Source of the DNA: Methanobacteriota archaeon
Lineage (GTDB): Archaea > Thermoplasmatota > Thermoplasmata > RBG-16-68-12
Assembly (NCBI GenBank): GCA_005879065.1
Contig: VBLU01000006.1
Coordinates: 1-40,561 of the forward strand
Direction: 5' to 3'
DNA length: 40,561 bases
Positions 1 to 11,457 of this stretch are shown piece after piece. The position numbers and the translations under genes are program-made. Every line of letters begins with the position of its first letter. Position 1 is the first letter of the stretch. Below the pieces are notes generated by a model. It saw only the letters and a program-made list of their open reading frames with translations. It made no database searches and was not told the origin of the DNA.

Positions 1-828
1 GCCAAGGCCCGGGAGGCCGAGGCCGGGGTCCTCTACTTCGCGATCGCGGCCTCAATCGTCGCGACGGTCGGCCTGCGATTCCTCGGCACCTCGCCGGTGC
101 AGACCTCGCAGACCCTCAGCGCGATCTCCCTGATCTGGCTCCTCGCGGCCGTGTACTTCCTCTTCCGCGCCGACCGCATCGCGACGCCGCAGGACAAGCT
201 GATCTCCGAGCGGGTCATCCTCGGCACGGCGATGTCCGCTGCCGTGATCGCGACGGCGGCCGTGTCGCTGCAGGGGGTCCAGAACGACGCGCTCGCGCAA
301 GGGTTCGAGGCCCTCGCGCTCCTCTGGCTCGTCGGGGCCTCCGTGTTCCTCTATCGGTCCATCGGCGACCTCCAGATGGCCGCGTCGACCCGCGCAGCGT
401 ATGACATGCGAGGAGACCTCGTGTACATCGACTCCGCGGCCGAGAAACCGAAACTCTTCGTGTCGAAGAAGCACGGCCTCTCCGGCCGGCCCGACGCGGT
501 CGTGATGGACGGAGAGCACCACATTCCCGTCGAGCTCAAGACGGGCCGGGTTCCCCGCGGGCCTCTCTTCTCCCACATCCTCCAGGTCGTCGCCTATTGC
601 GTGCTGCTCGAGGACGAGTACGGCCGCGCGCCGCCATATGGGATCATCCGGTACGGAGAGACGGCGTTCGAGATCGAGTACAACGAGGACCAGAAGAAGC
701 TACTCTTGCAGAAGCTCGCGGAGATGCGGCTCGCAATCACGAAGGGCGAGGCCCATCGGAACCACAGCCGACCGGGGAAGTGCATCCACTGCTCCCGGCG
801 TGCGGGATGCCCGGAGCGCCTCGCCTAA
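1..828 (+). CDS. Membrane-anchored Cas4/RecB-like PD-(D/E)XK nuclease family protein (5' end outside window)
   Basis: Frame is open from base 1 through the listed ORF at 97. Several N-terminal hydrophobic segments, then GRPDAVV...HIPVELKTG...QVVAYC and a C-terminal CIHCSRRAGCP cluster typical of Cas4-like nucleases. Confidence 0.75.
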   Translation, partial: AKAREAEAGVLYFAIAASIVATVGLRFLGTSPVQTSQTLSAISLIWLLAAVYFLFRADRIATPQDKLISERVILGTAMSAAVIATAAVSLQGVQNDALAQGFEALALLWLVGASVFLYRSIGDLQMAASTRAAYDMRGDLVYIDSAAEKPKLFVSKKHGLSGRPDAVVMDGEHHIPVELKTGRVPRGPLFSHILQVVAYCVLLEDEYGRAPPYGIIRYGETAFEIEYNEDQKKLLLQKLAEMRLAITKGEAHRNHSRPGKCIHCSRRAGCPERLA

Positions 829-1154
829 GGCGGCTTGTTCCGGTCGCCGGGCGCCAGGCCCAGGCGCGCCGCGATCTCACCGAGGCGCTCGCTCAGCTCC
901 CGGACGTCCTGACGCATCCGGAGCATCTCCTGTTCGAACGGGGTGAAGCCCTTCGTGGACAGGATGCGATGGGACACGAACATGCCCACGAACACCGCGC
1001 CGATGATGGACAGGACGGAGACGACCATGAGCGCGAGGATGAACACGAGGAACGATCCGATCGGATCGAGCCGGCCGGTCACGACTCCGATCTCGATCGC
1101 GACGAGGACGCCGATGATCAGGAGCCAGAGGAGGACCCACCGGGAAAGTCTCAT
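825..1154 (-). CDS. Small membrane protein with two N-terminal TM segments and a coiled-coil tail
   Basis: 109-aa ORF with hydrophobic N-terminus; ATG start; overlaps the 3' end of the preceding gene by 4 nt (convergent) and abuts the next minus-strand ORF. Confidence 0.6.
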   Translation of the reverse strand: MRLSRWVLLWLLIIGVLVAIEIGVVTGRLDPIGSFLVFILALMVVSVLSIIGAVFVGMFVSHRILSTKGFTPFEQEMLRMRQDVRELSERLGEIAARLGLAPGDRNKPP

Positions 1155-1678
1155 GGGATCGTACCTCGAGGGGGGATTACCTGCTTGAAGTCCTCCGGCC
1201 GTGTGATCCGGACCACCGTATCCTTCCTGTCCTTTTCGAAGGGGAAGGTGAAGACCATGACAGTGCGGCTTTGCGAATCGGTCTCGCGGTGCACGGTCAC
1301 ATTATACTCGAAGTAATTCCGCCGTTGGTCCACGCGGTCCACGTGATCCACGAGGTACACGTGGACGGAAAAAGATACGTTCCCGGCCACCCAAACATGG
1401 AACCCGAATGAGTCGTGCTCCTCATGCGGCGTCCGGTTCACGGATGGATCCGAGCCGTTGAGCGTCATCCGCACAATGTCGTATTGGTAGGCCTGGACCA
1501 CGGCCCCGAGGTTCACGATGAAGGCCGACTCGTTCCGGGACATGCCGATGGTCAAGAGCGGGACGGAGGCGAGCTCGGTCGAGGTCCGGCCGAGGAGGCT
1601 CGGGGTGATGAGGATCAGGACCATCAGCGCGAGAATCGAGAGGACCATCGCCCCTCGGATCCACACCTCCCGCTCCAT
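1151..1678 (-). CDS. Hypothetical membrane/secreted protein
   Basis: 175-aa ORF with one N-terminal TM and an extracytoplasmic-looking domain; 4-nt overlap with the next gene (1151-1154) suggests an operon. Confidence 0.6.
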   Translation of the reverse strand: MEREVWIRGAMVLSILALMVLILITPSLLGRTSTELASVPLLTIGMSRNESAFIVNLGAVVQAYQYDIVRMTLNGSDPSVNRTPHEEHDSFGFHVWVAGNVSFSVHVYLVDHVDRVDQRRNYFEYNVTVHRETDSQSRTVMVFTFPFEKDRKDTVVRITRPEDFKQVIPPRGTIP

Positions 1679-1731
1679 GGCCGTCGCGAAGGGCGTCCCG
1701 TAATAAATCTTCGTCGTCCGCTAGGGAGCAA

Positions 1732-1986
1732 TCACGCCGAGTCCGGGCCGAAATGAAAGATCGACGCGAGTCCGAAGAGACATGCGCTCGCGAGGGCCGC
1801 GAGAAAACTCGGTCCGACGCCTTCCAAGCGGCCGAAGGCCAGGACGCCGATCATGGGGACGGCGAGCGCCGCGGCGCTGAACAGGCCGGACGAGAGCCAC
1901 AGGAATTTTCGGAGTCGCACGAAGAACGTGAGTGCGAGCGGCTGGAGGAGATCCGCGGGGGTCGCGTGCTCCGCTTGCGTCGCCAC
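1732..1986 (-). CDS. Small two-TM membrane protein, paralog A
   Basis: 84 aa; aligns with the 2048..2299 product (WLSSGLFSAAALA...FLAALASACLFGLASIFHFGPDSA). Confidence 0.65.
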   Translation of the reverse strand: MATQAEHATPADLLQPLALTFFVRLRKFLWLSSGLFSAAALAVPMIGVLAFGRLEGVGPSFLAALASACLFGLASIFHFGPDSA

Positions 1987-2047
1987 GGATCGCGGCGAGG
2001 CCGCGCCAGAGGGAAGTAAGTGGCGAACCGGTTATCGCGAGTGAATA

Positions 2048-2299
2048 TCACGCGTCCATCGGACCGAACTTCAAGAAGGAGGAAAGCCCGAACATCGCCC
2101 CCGACACGATCGACGCGAGGAAGTTGGAGGCCGCGTTGGCGAAGGTCTCGGTCCATAGGTAGCCGAGGAACGCGAGGGCCAAGGCGGCCGCGCTGAACAT
2201 CCCCGTCGAGAGCCAGACGAAGTGCCGAATGCGGAGGGGGAGTTCCGCGTCGTACCCGGTGTCTTGCCACCGATTCCAGAGCCTCGTGACCGTCGCCAT
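2048..2299 (-). CDS. Small two-TM membrane protein, paralog B
   Basis: 83 aa; aligns with the 1732..1986 product (WLSTGMFSAAALA...FLASIVSGAMFGLSSFLKFGPMDA). Confidence 0.65.
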   Translation of the reverse strand: MATVTRLWNRWQDTGYDAELPLRIRHFVWLSTGMFSAAALALAFLGYLWTETFANAASNFLASIVSGAMFGLSSFLKFGPMDA

Positions 2300-2411
2300 C
2301 GAAAGGAGACGTGCCCCTCGCCTCCTTAGGCAGGGCGGTCAACCGAACCTGAAACGAGAATCGTTTCTGATTCGCTTGACAAAACACGGCGGTCGAGCGT
2401 CGTGGCTGATT

Positions 2412-2445
2412 GCGAAAAGAAAAGTGGGTGGCTCTACGGCCACCC
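2412..2445 (-). terminator. Intrinsic-terminator-like hairpin plus T-rich tract downstream of the RHH gene
   Basis: Perfect 7-bp stem GGGTGGC/GCCACCC (2426-2432 / 2439-2445) with a 6-nt loop; on the minus strand it is followed by ACTTTTCTTTTCGCA. Confidence 0.5.
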
Positions 2446-2514
2446 AGTTGGGGGGGAGGTAATCGTGACGATTCGGGGGTTCCGCCGCACCTCTTCGGCG
2501 GATGCCCGTCCATC

Positions 2515-2754
2515 TCACTGGTTCATGTATTCGCGCTTGAACGCCTCGGCTTCCGCGAGGGTGCGTTCTGCGTCCTTCATTTTCTTGAGCTTGTCCGTGA
2601 CGAGTTCCACGCGGGCGTACACGAAGTCACGGATCGCCGCGCGCACGGCCTCCGAGCGGCTCGGGAAGTCGTCGACCTCCACGAGGAAGTCGAGCGCCTT
2701 CAGGTACCGCGGGGGGAGGCGCAACGTCATCTTTTCCGAATCCGCATCTCGCAT
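2515..2754 (-). CDS. Ribbon-helix-helix (CopG/NikR-N type) transcriptional regulator
   Basis: 79 aa, MTLRLPPRYLKALDFLVEVDDFPSRSEAVRAAIRDFV is a classic RHH fold signature. Confidence 0.8.
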   Translation of the reverse strand: MRDADSEKMTLRLPPRYLKALDFLVEVDDFPSRSEAVRAAIRDFVYARVELVTDKLKKMKDAERTLAEAEAFKREYMNQ

Positions 2755-2942
2755 GTTCTCCGCCCTGCATCGTGGGTCAAAACGACATCGTTTGCCCGAC
2801 GAGCGTCCGGCGGAATAGTTACACCGTATTTAACCGTTGCTGGAACTTTGTCAAACGAAGGAACCTCGTTTCGTGTGGAAGACCTATCGTCAATCGTCGT
2901 GCAATTTTCATCGCCTCTTCGTTTTTGACCTCCCGAACGAAT

Positions 2943-2950
2943 CGTTTATC
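2943..2950 (+). promoter_or_regulatory. TATA-like box for the class V aminotransferase gene
   Basis: CGTTTATC about 30 nt upstream of the ATG at 2977, consistent with a leaderless archaeal transcript. Confidence 0.45.
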
Positions 2951-2976
2951 GCATCCTCGGACGTTCGAGCGGCGCG

Positions 2977-4116
2977 ATGACGGACCCTCCGGCGGACGTG
3001 TTCTTGCTTCCGGGCCCCGTCAGGATGGATCCGCGCGTCCTCCGGGCAATGGCGAGACCCGCCATGAACCACCGAGGTCCGGAATTTAAGGAAATACTTG
3101 CAGACGTCCGCACGCTCACGCAATACGTGTTCGGCACGAAGGGTGAAGTCGCGGTCCTCTCGGGTTCCGGCACGGCGGGCCTAGAGGCGGCGGTGACCGG
3201 GCTCGTTCGAAAGGACGACCGCGTGCTGAACCTGGTGAACGGCAAGTTCAGTCAGAGATTTCACGAACTGTGTGGGGTTTTCGCGCACGCCACGGCCCTT
3301 CCGTTTGAGTGGGGCACGGCGGTGGATCCGAAGAAGGTCGCGAGCGCCATGGAGGCAGGAGCGTTTCGCGCGGTCACCGTCTGCTGGAACGAGACGTCGA
3401 CCGGCCTCACGAATCCGATGGCCGAGATCGCGAAGGTCGTGAAGTCCCACGATGCATTCCTGATCGTCGACGGTATCACGGCCGTCGGCGGGCTCGAGAA
3501 CCAGATGGACGCGTGGGGCATCGACGCGCTCGTGATGGGTTCGCAGAAATGCCTCGCGGCACCGGCGGGCCTCAGCGCCGTCGCCCTCTCCAAAAGGGCG
3601 TACGACTCGCTCCACTCCGACACCTCGTTCTACACGAATCTCAAAGCCCACGTCGATGCGCTCGCGAAACAGGACACGCCCTACACGCCAGCGGTTCCGT
3701 TGTTCCTGGCGTTCCGCGAAGCCCTGATCCTGTTAAAGGAGGAAGGGCTGTCGAATCGAATCGCGCGCACGAAACGACTCGCCGAGGCGGCGCGGGCCGC
3801 GGTGGAGGCCCTCGGACTCGAATTGTTCCCGGATCGCCGGTTCGCTTCGAACACGGTGTCCGCGATCCGATACCCCGAAGGGGTCGAGGATGCGAAGTTT
3901 CGGCAGATCCTCCGAGAGAGGCATCGGACGATCGTGGCAGGAGGCCAGGATCACCTGAAAGGTCGGATCTTCCGGATCGGCCACATGGGCATCTGCACGT
4001 TCGAAGATCTCGAAGTGGGATTTCGTGCAATCGAGGCGACCCTCGCCGCGGAGCAGTACTCGTTCTCGAAGGGCGTTGGAGTCGAAGCCATCCGGGCTCG
4101 GAGCCAGTCGCCTTAG
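2977..4116 (+). CDS. Class V aminotransferase (alanine/serine-glyoxylate aminotransferase-like)
   Basis: LLPGPVRMDPRVLRAMARPAMNHRGPEF N-terminus and PLP-lysine context DALVMGSQKCLAAPAGLS. Confidence 0.88.
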   Translation: MTDPPADVFLLPGPVRMDPRVLRAMARPAMNHRGPEFKEILADVRTLTQYVFGTKGEVAVLSGSGTAGLEAAVTGLVRKDDRVLNLVNGKFSQRFHELCGVFAHATALPFEWGTAVDPKKVASAMEAGAFRAVTVCWNETSTGLTNPMAEIAKVVKSHDAFLIVDGITAVGGLENQMDAWGIDALVMGSQKCLAAPAGLSAVALSKRAYDSLHSDTSFYTNLKAHVDALAKQDTPYTPAVPLFLAFREALILLKEEGLSNRIARTKRLAEAARAAVEALGLELFPDRRFASNTVSAIRYPEGVEDAKFRQILRERHRTIVAGGQDHLKGRIFRIGHMGICTFEDLEVGFRAIEATLAAEQYSFSKGVGVEAIRARSQSP

Positions 4117-7100
4117 TCCGTCTGTGGCGGCTTGGGACGCCGAAGTCGACGCGCCCCGAGGAAACCCAGACCGATCCCCACGGCGAACATTGCGCCGACA
4201 CCGACCGCGATCCAAAGGGGGTCGAGGGCGAGCCGCGGAACGCCAATCGCGGGCACGGCGAGATCGAACGAATAGGTCGCTACCTGACCTTTCGAATCCG
4301 TGACGCGGACCTGCACGTGATACTTCGCGGGAGCCGCATACAGGTGTGTCGGCGCTACCTCGGTGCTCGTCCCTCCGTCCCCGAAGTCCCACAGATAGGT
4401 GTAAGGGGCTGTGCCCCCCGAGACCGTCGCGCGGAGCGTGACCATCGTCCCGGCCGAGGTCCGGACAAAGGCGGAAGGCGTAGAGACCGTGAGATTCACG
4501 GCGGCCGGGGTGACGTTCACCCACATGACGTTCGACACCTCGGATTGGCCTGCCGAGTCGTCGGCAATGAGCCACACGGAGAAGTTCCCTCCCGTGAGGT
4601 AGATGTGGACCGTGTTCGCGGCGTTGCTCCTGCTGCCGTCGCCGAACTCCCAATCGTAGGAGTAGGGAGATACACCGCCGGTCAAGGCGCTGGTGAAGGA
4701 CACGGTGAGCGGCATCGTCCCTTCGTTTGGCGTCGCCGTAATCTCCACGACAAGAGGCGGCGGCGGGGGCGGTGGGATGGTAGTGACCACGACCGTCGCG
4801 GTCCGGTTCGCGGTTAACCCTCCGGTGTCCCCCGCCTCCATGGTCACATTGTAGCTCCCCGGCACGGCGAACTGGTGCTCCTCCGTGGCATTAGTGGACA
4901 CCGGGGTGTCCCAAACACCGTCGCTTTCCCAGTCCCACCGTACTTCGAGGAGGTTCGGCGGATCTTGAGAGTCCCACGAGGTGGAGGTGAACGTGAAAAC
5001 AGTGGACGTGTTTCCGCTGGCGGGTGTCCAGCTGAAGTTCGCGTATGGCGGCGTGTTCGTCGGCGGCGGAGGGGGCGGCGAAGTGAAGGTCACATTCACG
5101 CTCGCGATCGCGGACGGATTGCCCGCGTTGTCCCATGCCTGGGCATCGATGCGGTTGCTGCCCGACACCAGGGTTGCGACGGACGTCCAAGTCGCGAGCC
5201 CCGCGGCGGCGGACCATTCGCCTCCGGAAATCCGGACCTTCACCACGCGGAGGCCGCTCCCACCGGAGTCCGAAGCGATTCCGGTCACGGGAATCGACGA
5301 ACTGTTCACCGTGGCGCCGTCCGGGGGCGACGTGATCCCGACCGTGGGAGGGGCCCTGTCATCCCGAGGGGCCTTCATGAGGGGATACCGGTCCACTCCG
5401 AGAACTTGGATCGGGTATGGAGTATCGCCGATCCCGTCGGGCCCGTTACAGACATCCTGCCCCGGTCCGCTGCATTGGTCGGCGCCCCGATAGTTGGACC
5501 AGAAGTTGCCTCCTTGTGGATAGCCATCGTCCCACGCGTTGGGATTCGGCGACGAATCGTACACTTGCGAGGTGCCGTGGACGTAGTTGTCTGCAAACGC
5601 ATTGCGGAATGTCCGGATGCCCTCCGAGTCATAGACTTGGATGCCCCCGGCGGTATTGTTCTCGAACAGGTTGCCGGTAATGTTGGCGTCGAACGAACTG
5701 TCCATACACAGTCCCGCGCCTTCGTTGGACTCGAAGTCATTGTTCGCGATCGTCATGATGTGATTCGATCGGATGCAGAACGGCCCCGCGTTCGCGGCGA
5801 TCCGGTTGCCGATGATCGTCAGGTTCGTGACGGCTTGGAAACCGGCGGAAGACCAAACGGATCGCTCAATATTGCTATCCTGGACCGCCACGTCCGTCGA
5901 ATCGGTGACGATGAGGGCGGCCGAGTTTCGCTCGAACCGGTCTCTCGTCATCGTCAGGCCGGAGAGGCTCGAAACCTGGATGGCGACCGTATTGTTGACC
6001 AATGCGCTATCTGAGACGGTCACGTTTTCGGAGGGACGGTCGACGAACAGAGCCGCTCCCTCGTTCCGGGAGAGATCGGAGAGCGAGACGGTCACATTGC
6101 GACTGCCCGCGAGATGGATCCCGCTGCCTTTGGCCGGGACCAGGGGAAGGTACGATTGCTTCGTAAACCAGACCGAGTCGTGGGCGAACAGAATGTCGGA
6201 AGAATTGGTGACGAAGACCCCCTGATCGTTGTAGCTGAAGTTCGAATTTTGGACAGACGCTCCCTGCACGTGAGCGAGTTCGAGTCCAACATCCGCATGA
6301 TCGGCGGAAACATTATCAATGGACACGTTCGTCGAATCGACGACGATCAGTTGCCCGACGTCCGAACCCTCGACGACGAGGCCGGATTCCTCCTTGAAAT
6401 ATCGAATCGGCTTGCCGTTCACGAGGTTGTCAGCGGCTACCGAATGAGACGACCGCGTCGGAACCGAAGAACCCAAGACGACGAGGCCGTCGTGATCGAA
6501 CGTGTTGCCGCGGAGCGTGGCGTTCAGACTTTCTGTCAGCCACAAGCCCGCCCCATTCCCTGAAAAGTCGTTGGATTCGATCGTCAAGTTCGAGGATTGC
6601 GTGACAAGCATCCCTTGAAATTGATTCTTCGACAGCGCGTTGGCGACGAGGCTGAGGTTGGAGCTCCCGTCAACCCGAATTCCGTAACTGTTGTTCGACA
6701 TGCGGTTCCCCACAATCGCGGCCCGACCTCCACCACTCACGGAGACGCCGGCCTGGCTGCTCGAGAGGTTGTTTTCGGACACGACCACCCCCGGAAGGGT
6801 GTCGTTCGCATACCAGACCTGGATAGCCACTTCGGCGTGGCTCAGGTTGTTTCGGGCCACGGTGAGGTTGCTCGTGAACTCCAAGGACAGATCCCAGGCG
6901 AACCCGGTGACCGTGGAGTCCTCGACCCGTCCGTTCGAGACCTCGATGAAACGGATGCCCGCGAAACCGAGACCCGGAGGCTGGTGGACGTACACATCCC
7001 GGATGACGAAACTCGCGTCGGTGTCGCGAATGAAGATCGCTTCCGTCGTATCGACGTTCGTAATCTCCCATCCCGATATGAGGTACGGATCGTCGGGTGT

Positions 7101-7304
7101 GCCGTGACCGCCGACGACACCGTTTACGGCCGTGAACTCCGCGTTGCTCCGGATGAGGATCGCACCATGGGGAGTGTGCGAGACCGCCATTCGAGGCGTC
7201 GGCAGACCCCCGGACGCAGCCACCGTCGCGAGTGCGAGCAGCCCGGTGATCGCCAGGATTAGAGCGGTCGCATGAAGCGGTCGTTGCGCTGCGTTCCCTC
7301 CCAA
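4113..7304 (-). CDS. Large surface protein: NosD-type right-handed beta-helix, Ig-like and PKD domains, C-terminal TM anchor
   Basis: Signal-like N-terminus; many N-x-beta-helix repeats (RNNLSHAEVAIQV...); PKD motifs (YDWEFGDGS, YLWDFGDGG); proline-rich linkers; C-terminal TM followed by RRLRRPK. Start appears to be TTG and is uncertain. Confidence 0.85.
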   Translation of the reverse strand: MGGNAAQRPLHATALILAITGLLALATVAASGGLPTPRMAVSHTPHGAILIRSNAEFTAVNGVVGGHGTPDDPYLISGWEITNVDTTEAIFIRDTDASFVIRDVYVHQPPGLGFAGIRFIEVSNGRVEDSTVTGFAWDLSLEFTSNLTVARNNLSHAEVAIQVWYANDTLPGVVVSENNLSSSQAGVSVSGGGRAAIVGNRMSNNSYGIRVDGSSNLSLVANALSKNQFQGMLVTQSSNLTIESNDFSGNGAGLWLTESLNATLRGNTFDHDGLVVLGSSVPTRSSHSVAADNLVNGKPIRYFKEESGLVVEGSDVGQLIVVDSTNVSIDNVSADHADVGLELAHVQGASVQNSNFSYNDQGVFVTNSSDILFAHDSVWFTKQSYLPLVPAKGSGIHLAGSRNVTVSLSDLSRNEGAALFVDRPSENVTVSDSALVNNTVAIQVSSLSGLTMTRDRFERNSAALIVTDSTDVAVQDSNIERSVWSSAGFQAVTNLTIIGNRIAANAGPFCIRSNHIMTIANNDFESNEGAGLCMDSSFDANITGNLFENNTAGGIQVYDSEGIRTFRNAFADNYVHGTSQVYDSSPNPNAWDDGYPQGGNFWSNYRGADQCSGPGQDVCNGPDGIGDTPYPIQVLGVDRYPLMKAPRDDRAPPTVGITSPPDGATVNSSSIPVTGIASDSGGSGLRVVKVRISGGEWSAAAGLATWTSVATLVSGSNRIDAQAWDNAGNPSAIASVNVTFTSPPPPPPTNTPPYANFSWTPASGNTSTVFTFTSTSWDSQDPPNLLEVRWDWESDGVWDTPVSTNATEEHQFAVPGSYNVTMEAGDTGGLTANRTATVVVTTIPPPPPPPLVVEITATPNEGTMPLTVSFTSALTGGVSPYSYDWEFGDGSRSNAANTVHIYLTGGNFSVWLIADDSAGQSEVSNVMWVNVTPAAVNLTVSTPSAFVRTSAGTMVTLRATVSGGTAPYTYLWDFGDGGTSTEVAPTHLYAAPAKYHVQVRVTDSKGQVATYSFDLAVPAIGVPRLALDPLWIAVGVGAMFAVGIGLGFLGARRLRRPKPPQTD

Positions 7305-7365
7305 AACTCACCATGGGCGCGAACTTACTTAAGGTCGATGCAGAAGGAAGCCATTCGGCTAACGG

Positions 7366-9306
<1,941 letters not shown>

Positions 9307-9343
9307 TGGCGAAGGGACCGGTGGTCCTCCATATCTCGCGAAA

Positions 9344-10591
9344 TCACCCCGACGGGTCTTTTGAATCGGGGTTCGGCCCTCGTCTCGGATCAAGGAGCCG
9401 AATTCTCTGCGGGTCCCTCACGTCGTACACATGGCCCCGCCACCGGACCGACGTCGGTCGCCGGGTGCGGACAAGGCCCCACGCCATCACCCATGGGACC
9501 GCGAGGGCCGCGAACGCGACCCGCCATGGAGGGACTTTCCATGCCGTGGCGACGGAGGGGGCGGCGGAAAACAAGGCGCGTCGTCGCACGAACGCCTTCA
9601 CGACTGCGACGAGGAGTGGCGCGAGGAAGAGAATCGCGGGAACCAGGTAGGACGGACCCAAGGCCGACGCAAGGCTCAGCGACGCGAGGCCCAAGATCAC
9701 GGACCCATCGAAGACGGCGAAGGATGCCGCGGCGTATCGGCGGACGATGGGCAGGTACAGAGTGGCCATCATCATTTGCCGAACGCACCACTCGAGACAA
9801 ATCGCGCGGGTCGCTCCCTCAAACGTCGGGACGAGGGCCGCGGGGGCATACGCGATCTTGAGGCCGGCATCCCGCACGGCCTGCGAGAGGACCAAGTCGT
9901 CGCTCAGCACCTCCCGCCATCGGTCCTCAAGCCGCAAGACCGGCAGGTGGTCGCGGCGCACCGCACACGAGCCGCCCCAGGCAAAGGCGCGCCGCGGGTC
10001 GAACAACACGTTCGCGCTCACGGCGTTCCACTCCGTGCGGACCAGGGACCAGAACGTCGGTCGGGGCGGCACATACCAGCGGAAGCCGGTGGCCACGCCG
10101 ACGGTCGAATCTGCAAGGGGTTGGACGAGCTGACGGAGCCAATCCTCCGCGGGCCGGATGTCCGAATCGGCGAAGACGACGACCTCATCCGTTGGTGTGA
10201 GATGCAGGAGGCCCGATCGGACCGCATTCACCTTCCCAGGGAGGTCGCCAGGGCCGGCCACCACCACGGACACAGGAACGCGCGATGTCTCCCTCGCAAT
10301 CGCACGTACCTGATCCGCGGCCGAATCCACCGGATCCTCCGCAACGACCACGAGGCGGTACTTTGGGTACGTCTGCCGAAGGATCGCGCGGACGTTGTCG
10401 TCAAATCCTGGGTCCATGCCGCGGACAGGGAGAATCACGACCACGGGCGGGAGGAATGCACCGAAAGCCAATCGCATCGCGCGGCGCACATGGCCTCGCA
10501 TGCGGAGCCCCTGCCCGAGGGACATGCCGTTCGGGATGAGCCCTAGGATGGCAAGTATGGTGAGAAACACCCAGAGGAATTCGGTGGCCAA
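9344..10591 (-). CDS. Membrane-associated family 2 glycosyltransferase
   Basis: VVILPVRGMDPGFDDNVRAILRQTYPKYRLVVVAED..., DSDIRPAEDWL, plus N- and C-terminal TM segments. Confidence 0.82.
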   Translation of the reverse strand: MATEFLWVFLTILAILGLIPNGMSLGQGLRMRGHVRRAMRLAFGAFLPPVVVILPVRGMDPGFDDNVRAILRQTYPKYRLVVVAEDPVDSAADQVRAIARETSRVPVSVVVAGPGDLPGKVNAVRSGLLHLTPTDEVVVFADSDIRPAEDWLRQLVQPLADSTVGVATGFRWYVPPRPTFWSLVRTEWNAVSANVLFDPRRAFAWGGSCAVRRDHLPVLRLEDRWREVLSDDLVLSQAVRDAGLKIAYAPAALVPTFEGATRAICLEWCVRQMMMATLYLPIVRRYAAASFAVFDGSVILGLASLSLASALGPSYLVPAILFLAPLLVAVVKAFVRRRALFSAAPSVATAWKVPPWRVAFAALAVPWVMAWGLVRTRRPTSVRWRGHVYDVRDPQRIRLLDPRRGPNPDSKDPSG

Positions 10592-10654
10592 GCAGTTGTG
10601 GAACCCGAGGTGAGGGTTAAGCTTGACCCGTCGGAGGTCTGTGGGCGAGCCGAC

Positions 10655-10960
10655 TCACGCGCCGACGAGGACATCGTCCCCATCGAGGCGGACCTCGTAC
10701 CTCTTGAGCCGGGCGGCAGGGTTGATCGTGTTCGCTCCCGTCCTCACATCGTACTCCCATCCGTGCATCGGACAGGTGACAATGGGCCCATCCAGTTCCC
10801 CCTCGCCCACGGGCCCACCGCGGTGCAAGCACACGTTGGAAACCGCAAAGAATCGTCCGTCCACGTTGAACAAGGCGACCGGATAGCCTTGGACGACCAC
10901 GACCCGGCCACTCCCAGGCGGGATCTCTCCTGCCTTCGCGACGCGGACGAACACGGTCAT
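10655..10960 (-). CDS. Rieske-type [2Fe-2S] ferredoxin
   Basis: CLHRGGPVGEGELDGPIVTCPMHGWEYD (CxH...CxxH). ATG at 10960 chosen; listed ORF is over-extended. Confidence 0.88.
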   Translation of the reverse strand: MTVFVRVAKAGEIPPGSGRVVVVQGYPVALFNVDGRFFAVSNVCLHRGGPVGEGELDGPIVTCPMHGWEYDVRTGANTINPAARLKRYEVRLDGDDVLVGA

Positions 10961-11041
10961 CCCATTCGCTGAGCCTTCGCCCTCCTTTGAAGGTTGCGAA
11001 AGTTTATCGAGGATGGACCGCATGGAGAGGCGGGTCTCTCC

Positions 11042-11317
11042 ATGACGCGCGAAGAACAGGCGAAGTTCCTGGCCCAGTGCAAGGAGTTCGTCCTCGGGAT
11101 GAACCGGCTGGAACAGCGGGTCGGCAAGATCGACGAGGGCCTGACGAAGGCGGAGCAGCGTGCCGTGTTCAAGGAGGTTTTCGAATGGCTCGGCGCGACG
11201 ACGGAGATTCCGCCGAACTCGTACACGAGAGAATGGGCCCGCGAACTTCTCGCGGCGATCGGCGCGACGGCGCAATACGACAAGTACGAGGGATCGCCGG
11301 ACACGTACATCGCGTAA
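11042..11317 (+). CDS. Small conserved-looking protein of unknown function
   Basis: MTREEQAKFLAQCKEFVLGMNRLEQRVGKID..., plausible helical protein with normal composition; ATG at 11042. Confidence 0.5.
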   Translation: MTREEQAKFLAQCKEFVLGMNRLEQRVGKIDEGLTKAEQRAVFKEVFEWLGATTEIPPNSYTREWARELLAAIGATAQYDKYEGSPDTYIA

Positions 11318-11457
11318 CGTCGATCTCTCTTCTCCCCCGGGAGAATCCCAAATCGCTCCGGACGCCAGCGGACGAGACGGCCGAATCGATCCGGAGAGCG
11401 GAACGAGCGAAACCTTATTCGCGCTCCCGCCTTGCGTGCACCCGAGGGATTGCACTC

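Noticed and set aside
3309-4817. 502-aa plus-strand ORF
   Set aside because: Out-of-frame shadow of the class V aminotransferase and antisense to the PKD protein; no recognisable domains.
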